DNA of 64,000 nucleotides from Cruorifilaria tuberocauda (Eukaryota; Nematoda; Chromadorea; Rhabditida; Onchocercidae). Location of the stretch: positions 62,001 to 126,000 of the forward strand of contig JABVXU010000108.1 of NCBI GenBank assembly GCA_013365365.1. Direction: 5' to 3'. Position 1 is the stretch's first letter. Each line of letters starts with the position of its first letter. This document shows positions 24,186 through 36,253 of this stretch, piece after piece. Made by a program: the position numbers and the translations under genes. The notes under the pieces were generated by a model, which worked only from the letters and a program-made list of their open reading frames with translations, had not been told where the DNA came from and did not search any database.

Positions 24186-27100
24186 ATGATTTTGCTTGTT
24201 TTATTGATCATTTGTCTTCAGATAAATCATATCCAGAATGCTTCCGGAAGTAAGTCCTTTGTTATGTATAATAAAATTACTAAAACAATTCGAATTTCTA
24301 TCAATTTAAGCATCTCCAATTGATAAAAGAATGCTTTAAGTGATTCTTTTTAACCAAAAAGATACAATGAATTAATTTTTAGTTATAATTTAATTTTTGG
24401 TAAAGAATTCCATACTAATAAATAACATACTGTACTTTTATCCCAGGTTTTTTCTCATCTCATATCACTGATAAGATCCAATTATATGGTAGGATTGAAA
24501 AACTTCAGTGATAAAGACATTTGTCTTTTTATTTGAAAACAAAGAAAAATCGTGAGAATTTGCATGATTTCATCGGTGGCTGAATTGCTTTCAGAATCGG
24601 TCCTCCTAGATTGTAATAGAAATAATTCTGAGGGACTTTATGGACGTGGATGCTCATCAAAATTTATGAGATGTTATGAAGGTAAACTATATGTCTATAG
24701 ATGTCCAAACAATCTGAAATTTAACGTCGAAACGGCTAAATGTGAAGAAGGAAGACAAGTTATTGCTTGCATCAATACGTAAGCATTCTAAATTAGTTAA
24801 TTTTATTGAGATTTTAACAATTTTCCACAATTACATTTTAACTTAAAGAACTTCAGCTAATACTTCTGTATTAGATTTCAAGTTTCTTTGATTCGTAATC
24901 TTTTTTCAGCATGGACAATGAACAGGTCATTGTGAAAGCGGAGTCAGTTTTGATTTTCCTCTGAATTTTTTCTACATTTTTCGAATTAAATATCAAATTC
25001 TAATTTATTAAACAGTTAAAAATCAAATGCTAATTTTTCATTAGCAATTCTATCGGATTTACGCTTAATTAAAAACTTTTGCCGAACAGTTTCATTTACA
25101 GTGACCCATTTGATTGTTCAAAGGAAACGGATGGTGTTTACGGTAGTGGAAAGTGCTCGACAACTTACTATTACTGTTCTCGAGGTCACTCCTTGGAAAT
25201 TCCATGTCCAGCTGGCTTATATTACAATGATAAGCTGAAAGGATGTGACGAAATTGATAGCATTGATGAATGTAAGGTACTGACTGCGCTGCAAGGATTC
25301 GACGAACGCCGAGAGAGTTATTTGGGTGAAAGAGGTTGTTGTAGATTGAAATATGCTTTAATCCCATGAAAATTTAAGCCTTATCCAAAATTAAAATATA
25401 TTCCAAGTATAAGTGAAATTAAATGATTTTCAATTGAAAATTAGAAATTGATAGCATTTTGAAAATTTTCTTCCATCGTCTATTTTTTAATTCATTTATA
25501 TTTTTGTTTGTTTTTGCAGGAAAGTATGTTGAGCGAAATTTGTTGTCCATTTTTGACAGTGAGAAGAAGAGCAGGAAGAATTATGATAGTAATGATAAAA
25601 AGCGACCTATTCAAGAAACCTTGTAAAAATTTGCTTATTTCATTTAAAGAATGTTTTAGCGACATACTTTTGATTTTAATAGTATAGTACAGAGAAATAA
25701 GTGATCCAACAAAAATTTATTCTCCTTGAGTCATATTCAAAATATCAAGATTTTTATTTTATTGTGTCCTCGCTCACTACTGATCATCACTTTCTACAAC
25801 ATAATTGAAGTTTATCCCCTTCTGTTTTATAAGGATATGAAACATAGCTATTTACTTTAAATATATAATGCTTTTTTCTTCATTATATTGTTTCAATATT
25901 GTTTCATTTAGAATGCAACAAGCTTTAAACTAATTGATTTTAGGTATGGGACAAGCTTATCAAAACCTGAAGAAGGTAAGTGAAACAATGTCAGTTTTCT
26001 TCTATGTCTTACAATACTTGTATACATAGAAAATAAATTTCTCATAGTATCTCATATTATTAAAAAATATACTGAGATTTATTTGGTGTCACTTAATGCA
26101 CCTTTACAATCACTGATAGTGCATGGTAATAAGTCTCATTAACAAATGATCCTTTCATTTTCTTATTATCAAAAACGTGGAGAGTAATTTTAGAATTTAA
26201 ATGTCGAATATATATGGGAAAAAAATGTTTAAACTCAATGGATTATATTTCGCTACTGTGTTTATAATTATCTTTTGAGAAATGAATTGTACGGAAATGG
26301 GAGATGGAAATTATCTGGCTGATAATGGACAATGTTCTAAATCTTTCTGGCATTGCTCAAATGGTAAAACGACCGGAAGAGTTTGTCGAGATGATCTATT
26401 TTTCAACACAATAACTAAGGAATGCGATTTAGCAAACAACATTGAGAACTGCGTTAATAAGTCATTGATTTTTAATTTTGTTTATATTACAATGATAAAA
26501 GGATGTGACAGGATGTGACGAAAAATGTAAGGTACTGACTGACTGGAAATATAAGCTTTATTTAACATAAGCATAAGCTGAAAAAAAATTACAATGATTC
26601 ATCATTACATTTAGCAATGTTCCTCTTCGATTTTTAATTTTAAAGTAAAATGCTGTTAATTAGTTCCAAAATGGAAAAACTTTTTTTCAAGTTTATAGCC
26701 AATTTTATAGGAATGAAAAATATAGGATTTTCAAGACTTTAATGTTGTTAATCTTCTAAATGAAAGCAAGACAGAGTTTTTAAGTAAGAAGCTTTCCATT
26801 CCAGAACTGCAGCCATTGCGCAAGCTTATGTTACTATTACTCCAAAAACAATAAATCAAAGTGATAATAGCAGGGAGGCAAAAGTATACTTTTTAAAATT
26901 TGTTATATTTTTACTGTTGTTAAAATTAAAATATTGGTTTTCAAACCTCCAATATTCAGACGAAGGAAACACATGGTCATGCCGACCAAATACAGGAGGC
27001 AAACTTAACTACCCTGGTTAGCATACCAATATCTGAAACAAAATCTTTTTCAATTCTGCCTGAAGGTAATTTTTATAATTTTCAAATTCATAATTTGCAC

Positions 27101-28275
27101 AATTTCTAATTTTGAAGAGATTATTTGAAGAAGTTAGCCAAAAGTAGTACAGATTTCGATTGTCGCTCAAGAAAGGATGGCTTCTATTCAATCGGCTGTA
27201 AAACGAAATTTGTGGTTTGTATCAATTATCGAGCGTTCCCTTTTGAATGTCCGCACAATTTAGTATTCAGTGAAAAATTACAGCTCTGTGATTATCCAAG
27301 AAATACTGAAGGCTGTTCGGAGATGAGAGATATTAATAAGTAAGCATTTGAATCTCTAATTTCTCAATTTATTTGATTATCTGCTAGAATTGATCTTTAA
27401 CAAGATATATAGTGTGAAAATGATATATAGTGAAATATTTTTTCAGATAATTCTTTGAAGTTTTTTTCATGCACGGAATTACTATTCAGATTTAAAATTC
27501 CTGAGCAATATCCGCTATATTTTCCAGGAACATAGGAGAAAGCTATTTTTGTCAAGCTGATGAATTTTCAAGAAATTCATTGAAAACTGACATAAGCAAA
27601 TCCTCCTGATCAACAGTTTTCTTTACAGAGTAAAATGATCAGCATTACATAAAGACGTAATATAATTAATACCAGAACGTATTTCTTGTCTTATAAATTT
27701 TTATGCATATTTTCCATTATTTCTAGGGAAGAACCATTTTCTACAATACATTCCGAGATAGAGCGGGAAATTTCTTCAAGAAAAGAAACGAAACAAGTAG
27801 ATGCTACAGCAATTCCCAACCAAGGTGAGAAATTCCCATGGAATTGCATAAAATTTATTAATTAAAAAAAATATTCCAAGTATCTTTAAGCTCTAATTTC
27901 TAGCGTTTTGCAAAAAGTTGAATGATGGTGTTTATTTCGATGATTGCGGAAATGAATACATTGTATGTAGCAAACAAGTTACATTCTCTTATAACTGTCC
28001 AGAAGGTAATTTTTATTCATACAATTTATGAGGATTTTTAAGTTGATTAGAGCTAAAATGTGTTTTAGAAAAAAATAGAACTCATCATCATAATAACTAG
28101 TAAATCGCTTTATTTATTTCAATTTTGCTTGAACGACCTTTTTTCAATTTCAGTTAACGCACCAAATTCTGCTAAATATAAGGAAATAGTTTCAGGACTG
28201 ATCATAGATCCAGGAAGCAAAACTTGTTCCGAACCGAAAAATGTACCAGAATGTGTGAAGAACGATCGGATCTAA
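24186..28275 (+). CDS. Secreted protein with five chitin-binding type-2 domains, ~498 aa, 13 exons
   Basis: Exons: 24186-24249, 24595-24778, 24910-24942, 25102-25334, 25520-25622, 25944-25975, 26280-26460, 26805-26883, 26960-27016, 27131-27339, 27727-27824, 27904-28005, 28154-28275 (TAA). The signal peptide is MILLVLLIICLQINHIQ with cleavage near NASG. There are five peritrophin-A/CBM14 modules, each with six Cys: LDCNRN...ACIN, FDCSKE...DECK, MNCTEM...ENCV, FDCRSR...EGCS, AFCKKL...PECV. They are joined by Ser/Thr/Lys/Glu-rich linkers, as in nematode eggshell and cuticle proteins. In the fifth module the C4-C5 spacing is stretched. Exon 3 is 33 nt with equal phases, so it can be skipped in frame. 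The exon 4 donor and the exon 9/10 joint are the least secure. Inferred role: extracellular chitin binding (eggshell, sheath or cuticle). There is no chitinase domain. Confidence 0.83.
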
Positions 28276-28516
28276 TTTCACATGTTTAAAGTGTCACTTA
28301 TTTCTACTTTTCTGCTAATTCTGCTAAATGTGTGCAAGCTCTTCACTGCTATTTCAGAAATCACTTTCAATTTTTAAGAAGTAAAAAGGGAAATAAACAT
28401 ACGAAATTGCATGGTTTCATTGTTTGTTCCTTTTTCATCTTTCAATCGTACATTTGTCCACTTCGTCACACTTTATACACCGCTACTTTTTCCTTCTCAC
28501 AATTATACATATTTTC

Positions 28517-28522
28517 AATAAA
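28517..28522 (+). terminator. Candidate poly(A) signal of the chitin-binding gene
   Basis: AATAAA lies about 240 nt downstream of the stop codon, the nearest canonical signal on this strand. Confidence 0.4.
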
Positions 28523-29611
28523 ATAATTTTATTCACAAGAGAGAGGGAGACAGACAAAGAACAAAATATTAAATTCAACAAAGCTTTTGCTCATAGCGAA
28601 GGATGATGTTGAGGTGGAATATCATACCGTGATACTGAAGCAAGATACAATATAATTTAATCGAAAGGAGTTCAAAAGCATAGTTTATTACTTGTTATGA
28701 TTCTTTCTACCTATACTTTTTCAAACAAAATCAGGAATAATTTACAAAAACCACCTGTTTCATTGACGTGAAAGTAGTCAGAAAAACCATTATACTCATT
28801 AGGACAATGTCATTTTCATTTAGAGACTTATGACATTTGTTAAAACTAGAATTGGAGACTTTGTTCGATACTAATGAGTAGGATTTCAGGTCTCAGTTCT
28901 TTTTTTTTGAATGATTATTTGGTAATAGTATAGGGAACGTGAGGAGCAAGACTTTGTAATAAAGAGGAAGAGACTAAAATGGAGAATCATACTGCAGCTG
29001 AATTAGTCCACGTGACTAAAAACGAATTTAAATGAAATGCAATTATCAGTAAAGATAAGGAAACTGATCTCTATGGAACAGGTTGAATACTAGGAATAGA
29101 TTAGATATGATTTGTTGGTTATTAAAAGAAAGAGTGATGAGTGAGATAAATTTTATTTCAGTATCGTGCAAAATTTAAAGCCTACTAAAAGTAGGAGCTG
29201 CTATCTTTGCAGTCATGTTCATTGTCATTTGTAGTTATAAACCGGTATTTAGCGAAGTTCATTTTCTATTTTTATAAACATGAGCCTGAAGATTAATTTT
29301 TTTAGAATGTAAGATCATTTTATAATGAAGTTCTGATGGCGAGTGAAAATTGAATATGGATTTAATTATGTGTCGAAAACAGAAGAAGGTGTTCTTAACG
29401 TACAAAATGACAAATTACGCATGACCTGTAATTTTTTGTTAATAACTGTCCTTTTTTCAATTCTGCGTTGAAACACTTGGCATTTTTATTCGTCTCTCCG
29501 AAGTAATCATTTCAAATTCCAGAAACCAAAATCTAAGTTTGAAATTACGAGTCAGCGGCGAAGTGTTTTTTCAGCCTTTTGATTCGAACAAATCATTTAA
29601 AAGCTCAAAAC
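28523..29611. other. Intergenic spacer, mitoguardin promoter side
   Basis: About 1.1 kb with no supportable coding exon. A short purine stretch (GAGAGAGGGAGACAGACAAAG-like) lies near 28540. In-frame stops lie just before the mitoguardin ATG. Confidence 0.45.
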
Positions 29612-32600
29612 ATGCACTTCTACCAGTTAGTGCCTACCAGTTATATTACAGCTCGACGGACAGCAATAGTTGTCGGCCTTGGAATAGGCGTCGGTATTGC
29701 AGTAATCGGCTATTTCAGTATGAAAAGGTAACTAAATGACTGATATCGAGGAAATTATTGATTGTTGTATCAGTAGGAAGAAAAAATTATTTTGTGAAAA
29801 TTGGGTTATATTAGCAAATTCAACTTACATGAATACTTAGGTCTGTCGTTCGAAAAATTATTTTTCGAACAGTGATGGTAACTTTCTTATTACATTTAGT
29901 GAATTTTCATATTTGAAATGAAGGTAATTTGAGATTTTGGCGGAATCTTCGTAGAAGCAAATCAGAAGAATATAACGATGCTACTGAAGACCTTCCAAAT
30001 AGTATCATTGCTCCTCAAAATGCGGATTTTTCAACTTGTATGTTTTTGAACTTTATTTTTCCGACAGTAATATTCCAGAATCTTGATTGATTTGTACCAA
30101 CGGTATGAATTAAAAATTTCCTTCAAAAGTTCAAGAATTTGTAATAACTAAATTAGTTGCAGTACGATTTGGCAGGAGCAGGAGTACAATGTTATTTGGA
30201 TCATCATTGCGAAATTTATCCAGATTAAATAATATACCGAGTGCTGAATCAGACCTGATTTCCAGTAGGTTTCATTAGTTTTCCCTTATTTCCTTTTTTT
30301 CGTTTATTCGAAAACATATGACTCGTCTTATTTTAAATGAAATTTTAGGTTTGCAATCCGTGCAGGAAATACTACAGCGAGTAGAACGAGCAGCTTCTGC
30401 ACTGGATATGGTGAAAAATCGTTCAGAAAAAGATTGCAGACGATCAGACTTACTTTCTTCTGTATTAGAAAGGTTCTCTTTATAAAGTAATTACAAAGCG
30501 CCTGTAAATATCAGTTGTTTGTTAGACTGCGAAAAAGTTCTTTTTTCTGACATAAGTAACATATATCTGCAGAATTGTCACTTTGTTGATTGTGCAAACA
30601 TTACACTGATTGTGAAGGTAGCAAATTTCTATGAATAGAAGCTCAGATTAGTGCTATTATCTTCCATATGCAGTTACCTTACCTTGATAATTTGAATCTG
30701 TAATGTTTGCAGTAAAGTGAAACGAGGTAGTCATAAGTGCACTTGAAAATTTTCATTAATAATCCTTTCATTTCAGGCTACGAATTTTAGAAACAGATAT
30801 TACAAGATTAGTACAAGAAGGTGGTTATGAAAAAGAAATTCTGTCTAGCGATGAAACATGTAAGTTGCAAATGTTTTTGCTGAATTCCCGCTCTTGAAAA
30901 TTTGTATGAGTATTCATTTGTGAGCTCCTTCAACAATATTATGACTTGAGCATAGAAAAATCAATGTGAAACGCAGCAAATTTATTTTTAAATTAATTAA
31001 ATTCAGTTTGGTCAGCAGCAGGATCACAGCGAGCAGGCACTTTATCAGTTCTCTCTGACGATTCCTTTTGGTCAGCCTATGAAGATCTTGTAAGATTTAT
31101 GAAATTTGTTAATGAAGTCAAGTTTTTGCTCGAATTTTTTCTTACCATCAAGATAATATCAAGTGTTTTCTTTCTTTTAGCCTGTAAGTATAGATGATGC
31201 CGATGTTCTAATGCGTGAACCGTTAAACTTGGATAGAGAAGTATTGTATTTCTACCAAGAAGGTGTAGCAGCTGTGGAGAATGGTGAAGTGACCTGCAGA
31301 AAAATGAGGTATGTAAGATTTTTATACTTTCTCAATTTCCAGTTTGTCTATGATTTGTAGGTAAGCTATAGATAAACAGTTAACGTTTCAATATGAAATA
31401 CCGTCCATGGTAACAAAAATTTTAAGCTAATTTTAGAACAGAATTTTGTTGCTGTGAAGATGATGATGATTTCAAAGCCAAAGTCTGGTGCATACGGCGA
31501 GCATTTACTGTAAGTATTTATCAATTTCTACAAAAGTTATGTAGTTCCAGTCCGTGATGTGATAAGGTGTTATCTCATTTTTGAATAATCCTAGCTTTTA
31601 TTACCATGTGAACTACATGTGAAACATAAAACATGAAATAATAAAGTTCCACTGTTTTACGTAGCAATTAATATGCTTGTTTCAGGAAATTTTATTAGAC
31701 GAACATAATCGTGTATGGTTGTCTCAAGCTGGGCGTCAGTTGATTGCAGATTTATTGCGACACGCCAGCAAAGATCCCAGTCAATTTTATTTAGCTTATG
31801 ATGCTATGATGGAATATTTGAATGAAAGTCAACATCTAGAGATTGTTGATAGAGAATTAAAACAAAGAGGAGTAAGTATTGTTATTCTTGAAGACTTGAA
31901 GATTCTTGAAGATATTATTCGATTGGTTTAGTATCTTTATCTATGGTTCACAGTTATAACATCGCAAGCTTACTTTTAAGCTAATGAAACTATTCAATGC
32001 TTCATTTGAATTCAGGTTGAGAATCAGCCTACTTCAGGTACCAGAATTGGGATTTTGGGACGTTGTTCTGGACTATATTTTGATTGACGCATTCGAGGAC
32101 CTTTCGCGACCGCCATCTGCTATTCTGGCTGTTACAAAAAACATGTTTTTAAATCAAACAATGAAGGAATCGACATTAGTAACGGTGATTTGGTCTATGC
32201 TGAAAGCTAAGCGCGCCAGGCTTGCGGTATTTTTCCGCTTTCAAAACCAGTATTTGGAATGACTTTTAACAATTTGCTACCTTTATTTATTGCAAAACTT
32301 ATTGCACTTTTGCATATAAAAAGCATTTTAGATAGCTAATGGATTTATATCACATTTCTACGATATCTCGGAAACAGCTTCTCCGTCTATTACTTTAGGT
32401 TTCTTGGGAACTGATGAACACTTGCGCGAGTTATGCCATTATTTCAAAGTTTGTTTTGGCACTTAATTTGCAATGACTGTGATGAAATAATTTAATGAAA
32501 ATGTCGTTCGACCTATAAACAAAGAATAGGAATGTTCGGAAAGCATTCGAAATTTTAACAAGAGACAAAATCGGACTTAAATCATTATAGAAATTGGTGC

Positions 32601-32862
32601 TCTTTCCTTGCTGTTAGTTTTATCACTTAATGAGCAAATTTTTATTCAGATTAATTGGTAACCAGCTTACTTTCAATTTTTTTAAAAAGTGTTTTGTTTT
32701 TTTCAGGAACAGATGTGCTCCTTCATTGTTGATATATTTAACGTGAGGAAAGTGAGGTACACATCACTCAAAGATCTAGCTGAGGATATACGGCTAATTC
32801 TACAGACACGCCTTGAAATGATTCAAACTAGATTAAGCACTGAATTACTTCCTCCATCATAA
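29612..32862 (+). CDS. MIGA: Mitoguardin (MIGA / FAM73 family), 486 aa, 12 exons
   Basis: Outer mitochondrial membrane protein that promotes mitochondrial fusion and transfers lipid at ER-mitochondria contacts. Exons: 29612-29727, 29934-30037, 30163-30264, 30349-30472, 30777-30859, 31007-31089, 31181-31308, 31437-31509, 31686-31871, 32038-32226, 32332-32448, 32707-32862 (TAA), 487 codons in frame. The N-terminal anchor (about residues 15-36) is VVGLGIGVGIAVIGYF after ARRTA. Residues ~85-170 are a helical linker (VQEILQRVERAASALDMV). Two FFAT-like motifs follow (DETFWSAAG ~173-181, DDSFWSAYED ~194-203). The C-terminal ~270 residues are the helical lipid-binding domain (LDREVLYFYQEGVAAVENG, AFTEILLDEHNRVWLSQAGR, CSFIVDIFNVRKVRYTSLKD). 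The order and length match animal mitoguardins, which have one or two paralogues. Confidence 0.92.
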
Positions 32863-33300
32863 TATTTCCTGTTGTTTAAGTAGTAACTTGTTTGTAACCC
32901 TTAATTCAATGCTTTAATATTCCAAATTTACATTGATGAGCTTTCTTAATGATACTGGCGTGATTCAATTTACTGACTAATTACTATTTGGCTTGTGACT
33001 TGATCTCAATCTAATTTAAATTCCTAGTGATGCTCCAGTCTAGCATGTATGTTGGTGATTATTTTTCATTAAATTATGTTTGAATAGTTTGTTCATATAA
33101 TCAGCTGTTATCTACAGTATTTATTCATGTCTTCTATGATGATTATAAATACGGTTTATCGTTTCTGTTTGATTATAATTCAATCCGTAAGCTCTGTAAT
33201 TTCCGGATGTTTCGGAAAATGTAGTTTGAATTGTCGGTTTAGAATAATATCGCGATAAAAATGACATAACTACTAGGAATTTGTTAATTTTTTAGTTGCA
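32863..33300 (+). other. Spacer between mitoguardin and SURF6
   Basis: 438 bp between two genes on the same strand. It ends in TTTTTTAG five nt before the SURF6 ATG, an acceptor-like site without an upstream partner exon, so SURF6 mRNA is probably trans-spliced. The spacing is longer than in typical nematode operons, so co-transcription is possible but not shown. Confidence 0.45.
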
Positions 33301-35544
33301 ATGCTTTCGGAAGAAGACAGAGAAAAATTGTTGGGGAAATGTATAGAAATAGATAAGATCATCAGAAGAAATATCGATATGATACCAATCAGAAGTTGGC
33401 AATTCGATGATGAAGCGATTGAGAAACTTCGTGAACAGAAACACAGAATTGTTGATGAGCATCTAACAGGCGGTTGGCTTGTTTTCTAATTATACTGATT
33501 TGATATATTATACTCGCTTTTGTGAGTGTTGGTGCATTTCATTCAGACCAACTTAACGATATGTAATGAAGATAAAAGATGTTTTTATTGCTTTTACCAA
33601 GCTGAAATTTGTTTTCAGGGCAAAAACAGAGGCTTAGTAAAGTTTCAAAACAACGACTGGCGCGAGAAATAGGTGCAAGTTATCAGAAAATCAGTGATGT
33701 TCTGGACTGGATGGCAAAAAATTATGATAATACAAAACCTGTTAAGGTAAAGTTTCTTACGTTGCCTAAAAACATAGGTTTTGAAAAACCTTGAAGTTCC
33801 AAATGTTTCACTTTAAAGAGTTTTTTTAGCCAATAGTAGTTTCCAAAGCAGTGAGGGAACTGCAAAAACCAAAAAACATGAAACCAGAGAAAAAAAAATT
33901 GATCGATTCTGAAGCTTTTGACTCCAACAATCCGACTAGATATTCCTCAGAAATATTAAATGGAAGGTAATCTTTCAAGAATTTTACTGTTTTCCAGAAT
34001 TCCGATTAAATGCAATTCTGATAAAAATCATTTATTCCTAAAAATTTATGTGTTCTGTAAATAAGCAGATATTTTTATACCATTTAAAGTATTTTTTGTG
34101 TTCAAGTGTATGAGATAAAGTTTAAAATTTCTTTTGAGAGAAATGGACAAGGTACTAGTTATTTTTAGTTTCTTAAGTGGAACGGCTTGCGTTAGCAATA
34201 ATCGGAAAAAAATATCAGAGATCCAAGAGAATACTACGGGTGATGTAGAAAGTAGCTCATCTTTCGCAACAACTTCCACAGTAGCACCAGTTGATGCTTT
34301 GGAGGGTCGTAAATTAGCTCTTAAGAGACTACAGGAAAAATTGGAACAGTTTAAAGGTAAATTTTTATAATTTAATCAGACTTCTTGATGGTTCCTGTTC
34401 TTTGAGAGGAATATTCTTCCCAAAAAATTTATTTTCTTTATATAAATCATACATTTATTATGATAGCAACCATTCGCCAGTTCTGTAGCTGATATTGCTG
34501 GTATTCATTTATAGCAAAACGGCGTGGAAAGATGACAGCATATGAGTATGAAGAAAAACGAAAATTGAAACGGCGCATGAGTAAATTGAAGATGAAAGAA
34601 AGAAGGACAGATATTAAACAGCAGATAAAAACTTCAAAGTATATTTTACATAGATTTTTTCCAGAAATCTTGTAAAGATGATGAGGCTTTCATCATCCAT
34701 TTAATCCTCTGATTTTTTTCAGCTTTTATCTTATTTTTGGAATTTATCAGTTTTTTTTTGGTTTTCTGATGGGGTTTTCCTCATATTTTTAAAAATTTTC
34801 ATGTAAGATTGCTTTTTCTTTTATACTAAAAATTTCAGGTTACCATCGGATGAGGCAGCATTGAACAAACGTCCGAAACTGGAAAGGGAGACAGGAAAAA
34901 TGGAAGAGAAAGATGACAAATTGATTTTCTCAAAATTTGATTTCATTGTGAGAGATGAAAAGAAGGTAGTATATAATTCATATATAGTTAGTCTTATTTA
35001 GATAATTCTTATGCATATTATATTGTTAGCAGTTTCAGAAAGAAAGAAAAAAGGACAAGAGAGATAAATTCACCGGTAAAGACTACAAGCGATTGCTTGA
35101 AAAGGCTGAGAAAAGGGAAGAAAGATTGGATCAAATGCGGTCAAAGAATCCTGAAAAGGCTTTAAGAATTGAAAATAACATCCAATGGAAGAAAGCGCTA
35201 AGTCGTGCTGAAGGACAGAAAGTTAAGGTGAAATCCCGATAGAAATACTTTTATTGAAATGTCACTTTTTATCCAAATTTTTAAGAATTAAAACTTTGTT
35301 GCAGAATCAGTGTTAGTACATTGAGTGTATCTTGCAGGATAATCCAGATCTTTTGAAAAAAAGTTTAAAAAAAAAGGAAAAGATGAAAGAATGGAGGAAA
35401 AAGAAATGGGCGGATCGTATGGAACATACGTTACAAATGCAAGCCCGAAGGCAAGAAAAACGATCCGCAAATATCCAGGCTCGTAAAGATATTGTTAAAA
35501 AAAGAAAGATGCAAAAAGCTCGAAAGAAGGGAAGAATATTGTGA
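33301..35544 (+). CDS. SURF6: Surfeit locus protein 6 (SURF6 / Rrp14), ~423 aa, 8 exons
   Basis: Nucleolar RNA-binding protein needed for rRNA maturation. Exons: 33301-33472, 33619-33746, 33830-33966, 34169-34356 (an alternative start at 34196 keeps frame), 34515-34638, 34839-34965, 35039-35227, 35338-35544 (TGA), 424 codons. The N-terminal part carries IGASYQKISDVLDWMAKNYD. The middle has the family's DALEGRKLALKRLQEKLEQ followed by AKRRGKMTAYEYEEKRKLKR. The C-terminal third is the extremely basic helical SURF6 domain, with KLIFSKFDFIV, then FTGKDYKRLLEKAEKREERL, NIQWKKALSRAEGQKVKDN, and KKKEKMKEWRKKKWADR. Human SURF6 is 361 aa. No membrane segment; Lys/Arg clusters fit nucleolar targeting. 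The exon 4 acceptor is the only real ambiguity. Confidence 0.88.
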
Positions 35545-36253
35545 GGGTTATTTCCATAATTGTTGTCTCTGGGCTATTATGCATAATTCAATTTTGTTCT
35601 GGAAATGAAGTTGTTTCTTTGTTGAATCATTTCATTAGAAATATTTGAGACTTTTGTACTCTTATCTGCTGCAGTTATTGGGAGGATGTGAATAGATATC
35701 TACAAGCAGTTATGAATTTTTTTTCTTTTTGAATTCATCAGATTCTTATTGGTCCCCAAAAGTAGGAACCCCTGAGTTTTCTGAGTTCTCGAAAGGGACT
35801 TCACACAGTTGGGATTTTCTAATTGAGAGAAAATCGTTTTGTACTGGTCTCGTTCAAAAAGCTGATTTTTCTAAAAAAATTTCTTGTTAACCACATAGTA
35901 GCAGTTTTCATGCCATAAAATTCAGTTTGCTTACGGCATATTTTTTACTTTGAATAATTTCTTCATTTTTTTATAATAAGAATAAATGCGGTCATACTTA
36001 TTGCTTCATAGCATTGTATTTTAATATTAGCTTAAAAAAGGCGTTTTCCATTGTCGTGGTAAAGGTTGGCAATATATGTTACAAACGAAGTTAGATGGAG
36101 TGTTCAAGTTGGAATTAAAAGAGGGCCTAACACAGCTTTCCTCTCCCGTGTAGTGTTCTTCTTAGCACCACGTCTCTTGTTTTAGATGGTGAATGAATTT
36201 CAACGAATAGTTAAGTGTATATTTTAAAAATACTTATGATGATGGCCTTTAGG
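35545..36253. other. Intergenic spacer, 0.7 kb
   Basis: SURF6 3' flank and upstream region of the small membrane-protein gene. An AATAAA occurs near 35980. No coding frame is supported. Confidence 0.45.

Noticed and set aside
25092..25367. Minus-strand 91-codon frame opposite the second chitin-binding domain
   Set aside because: The plus-strand exon has six conserved Cys and correct splice phases, so the opposite frame is a shadow.
28332..28606. Two overlapping plus-strand frames after the chitin-binding gene
   Set aside because: Phe/Tyr/Ile-rich composition effect in 3' flank sequence, running over the poly(A) signal.
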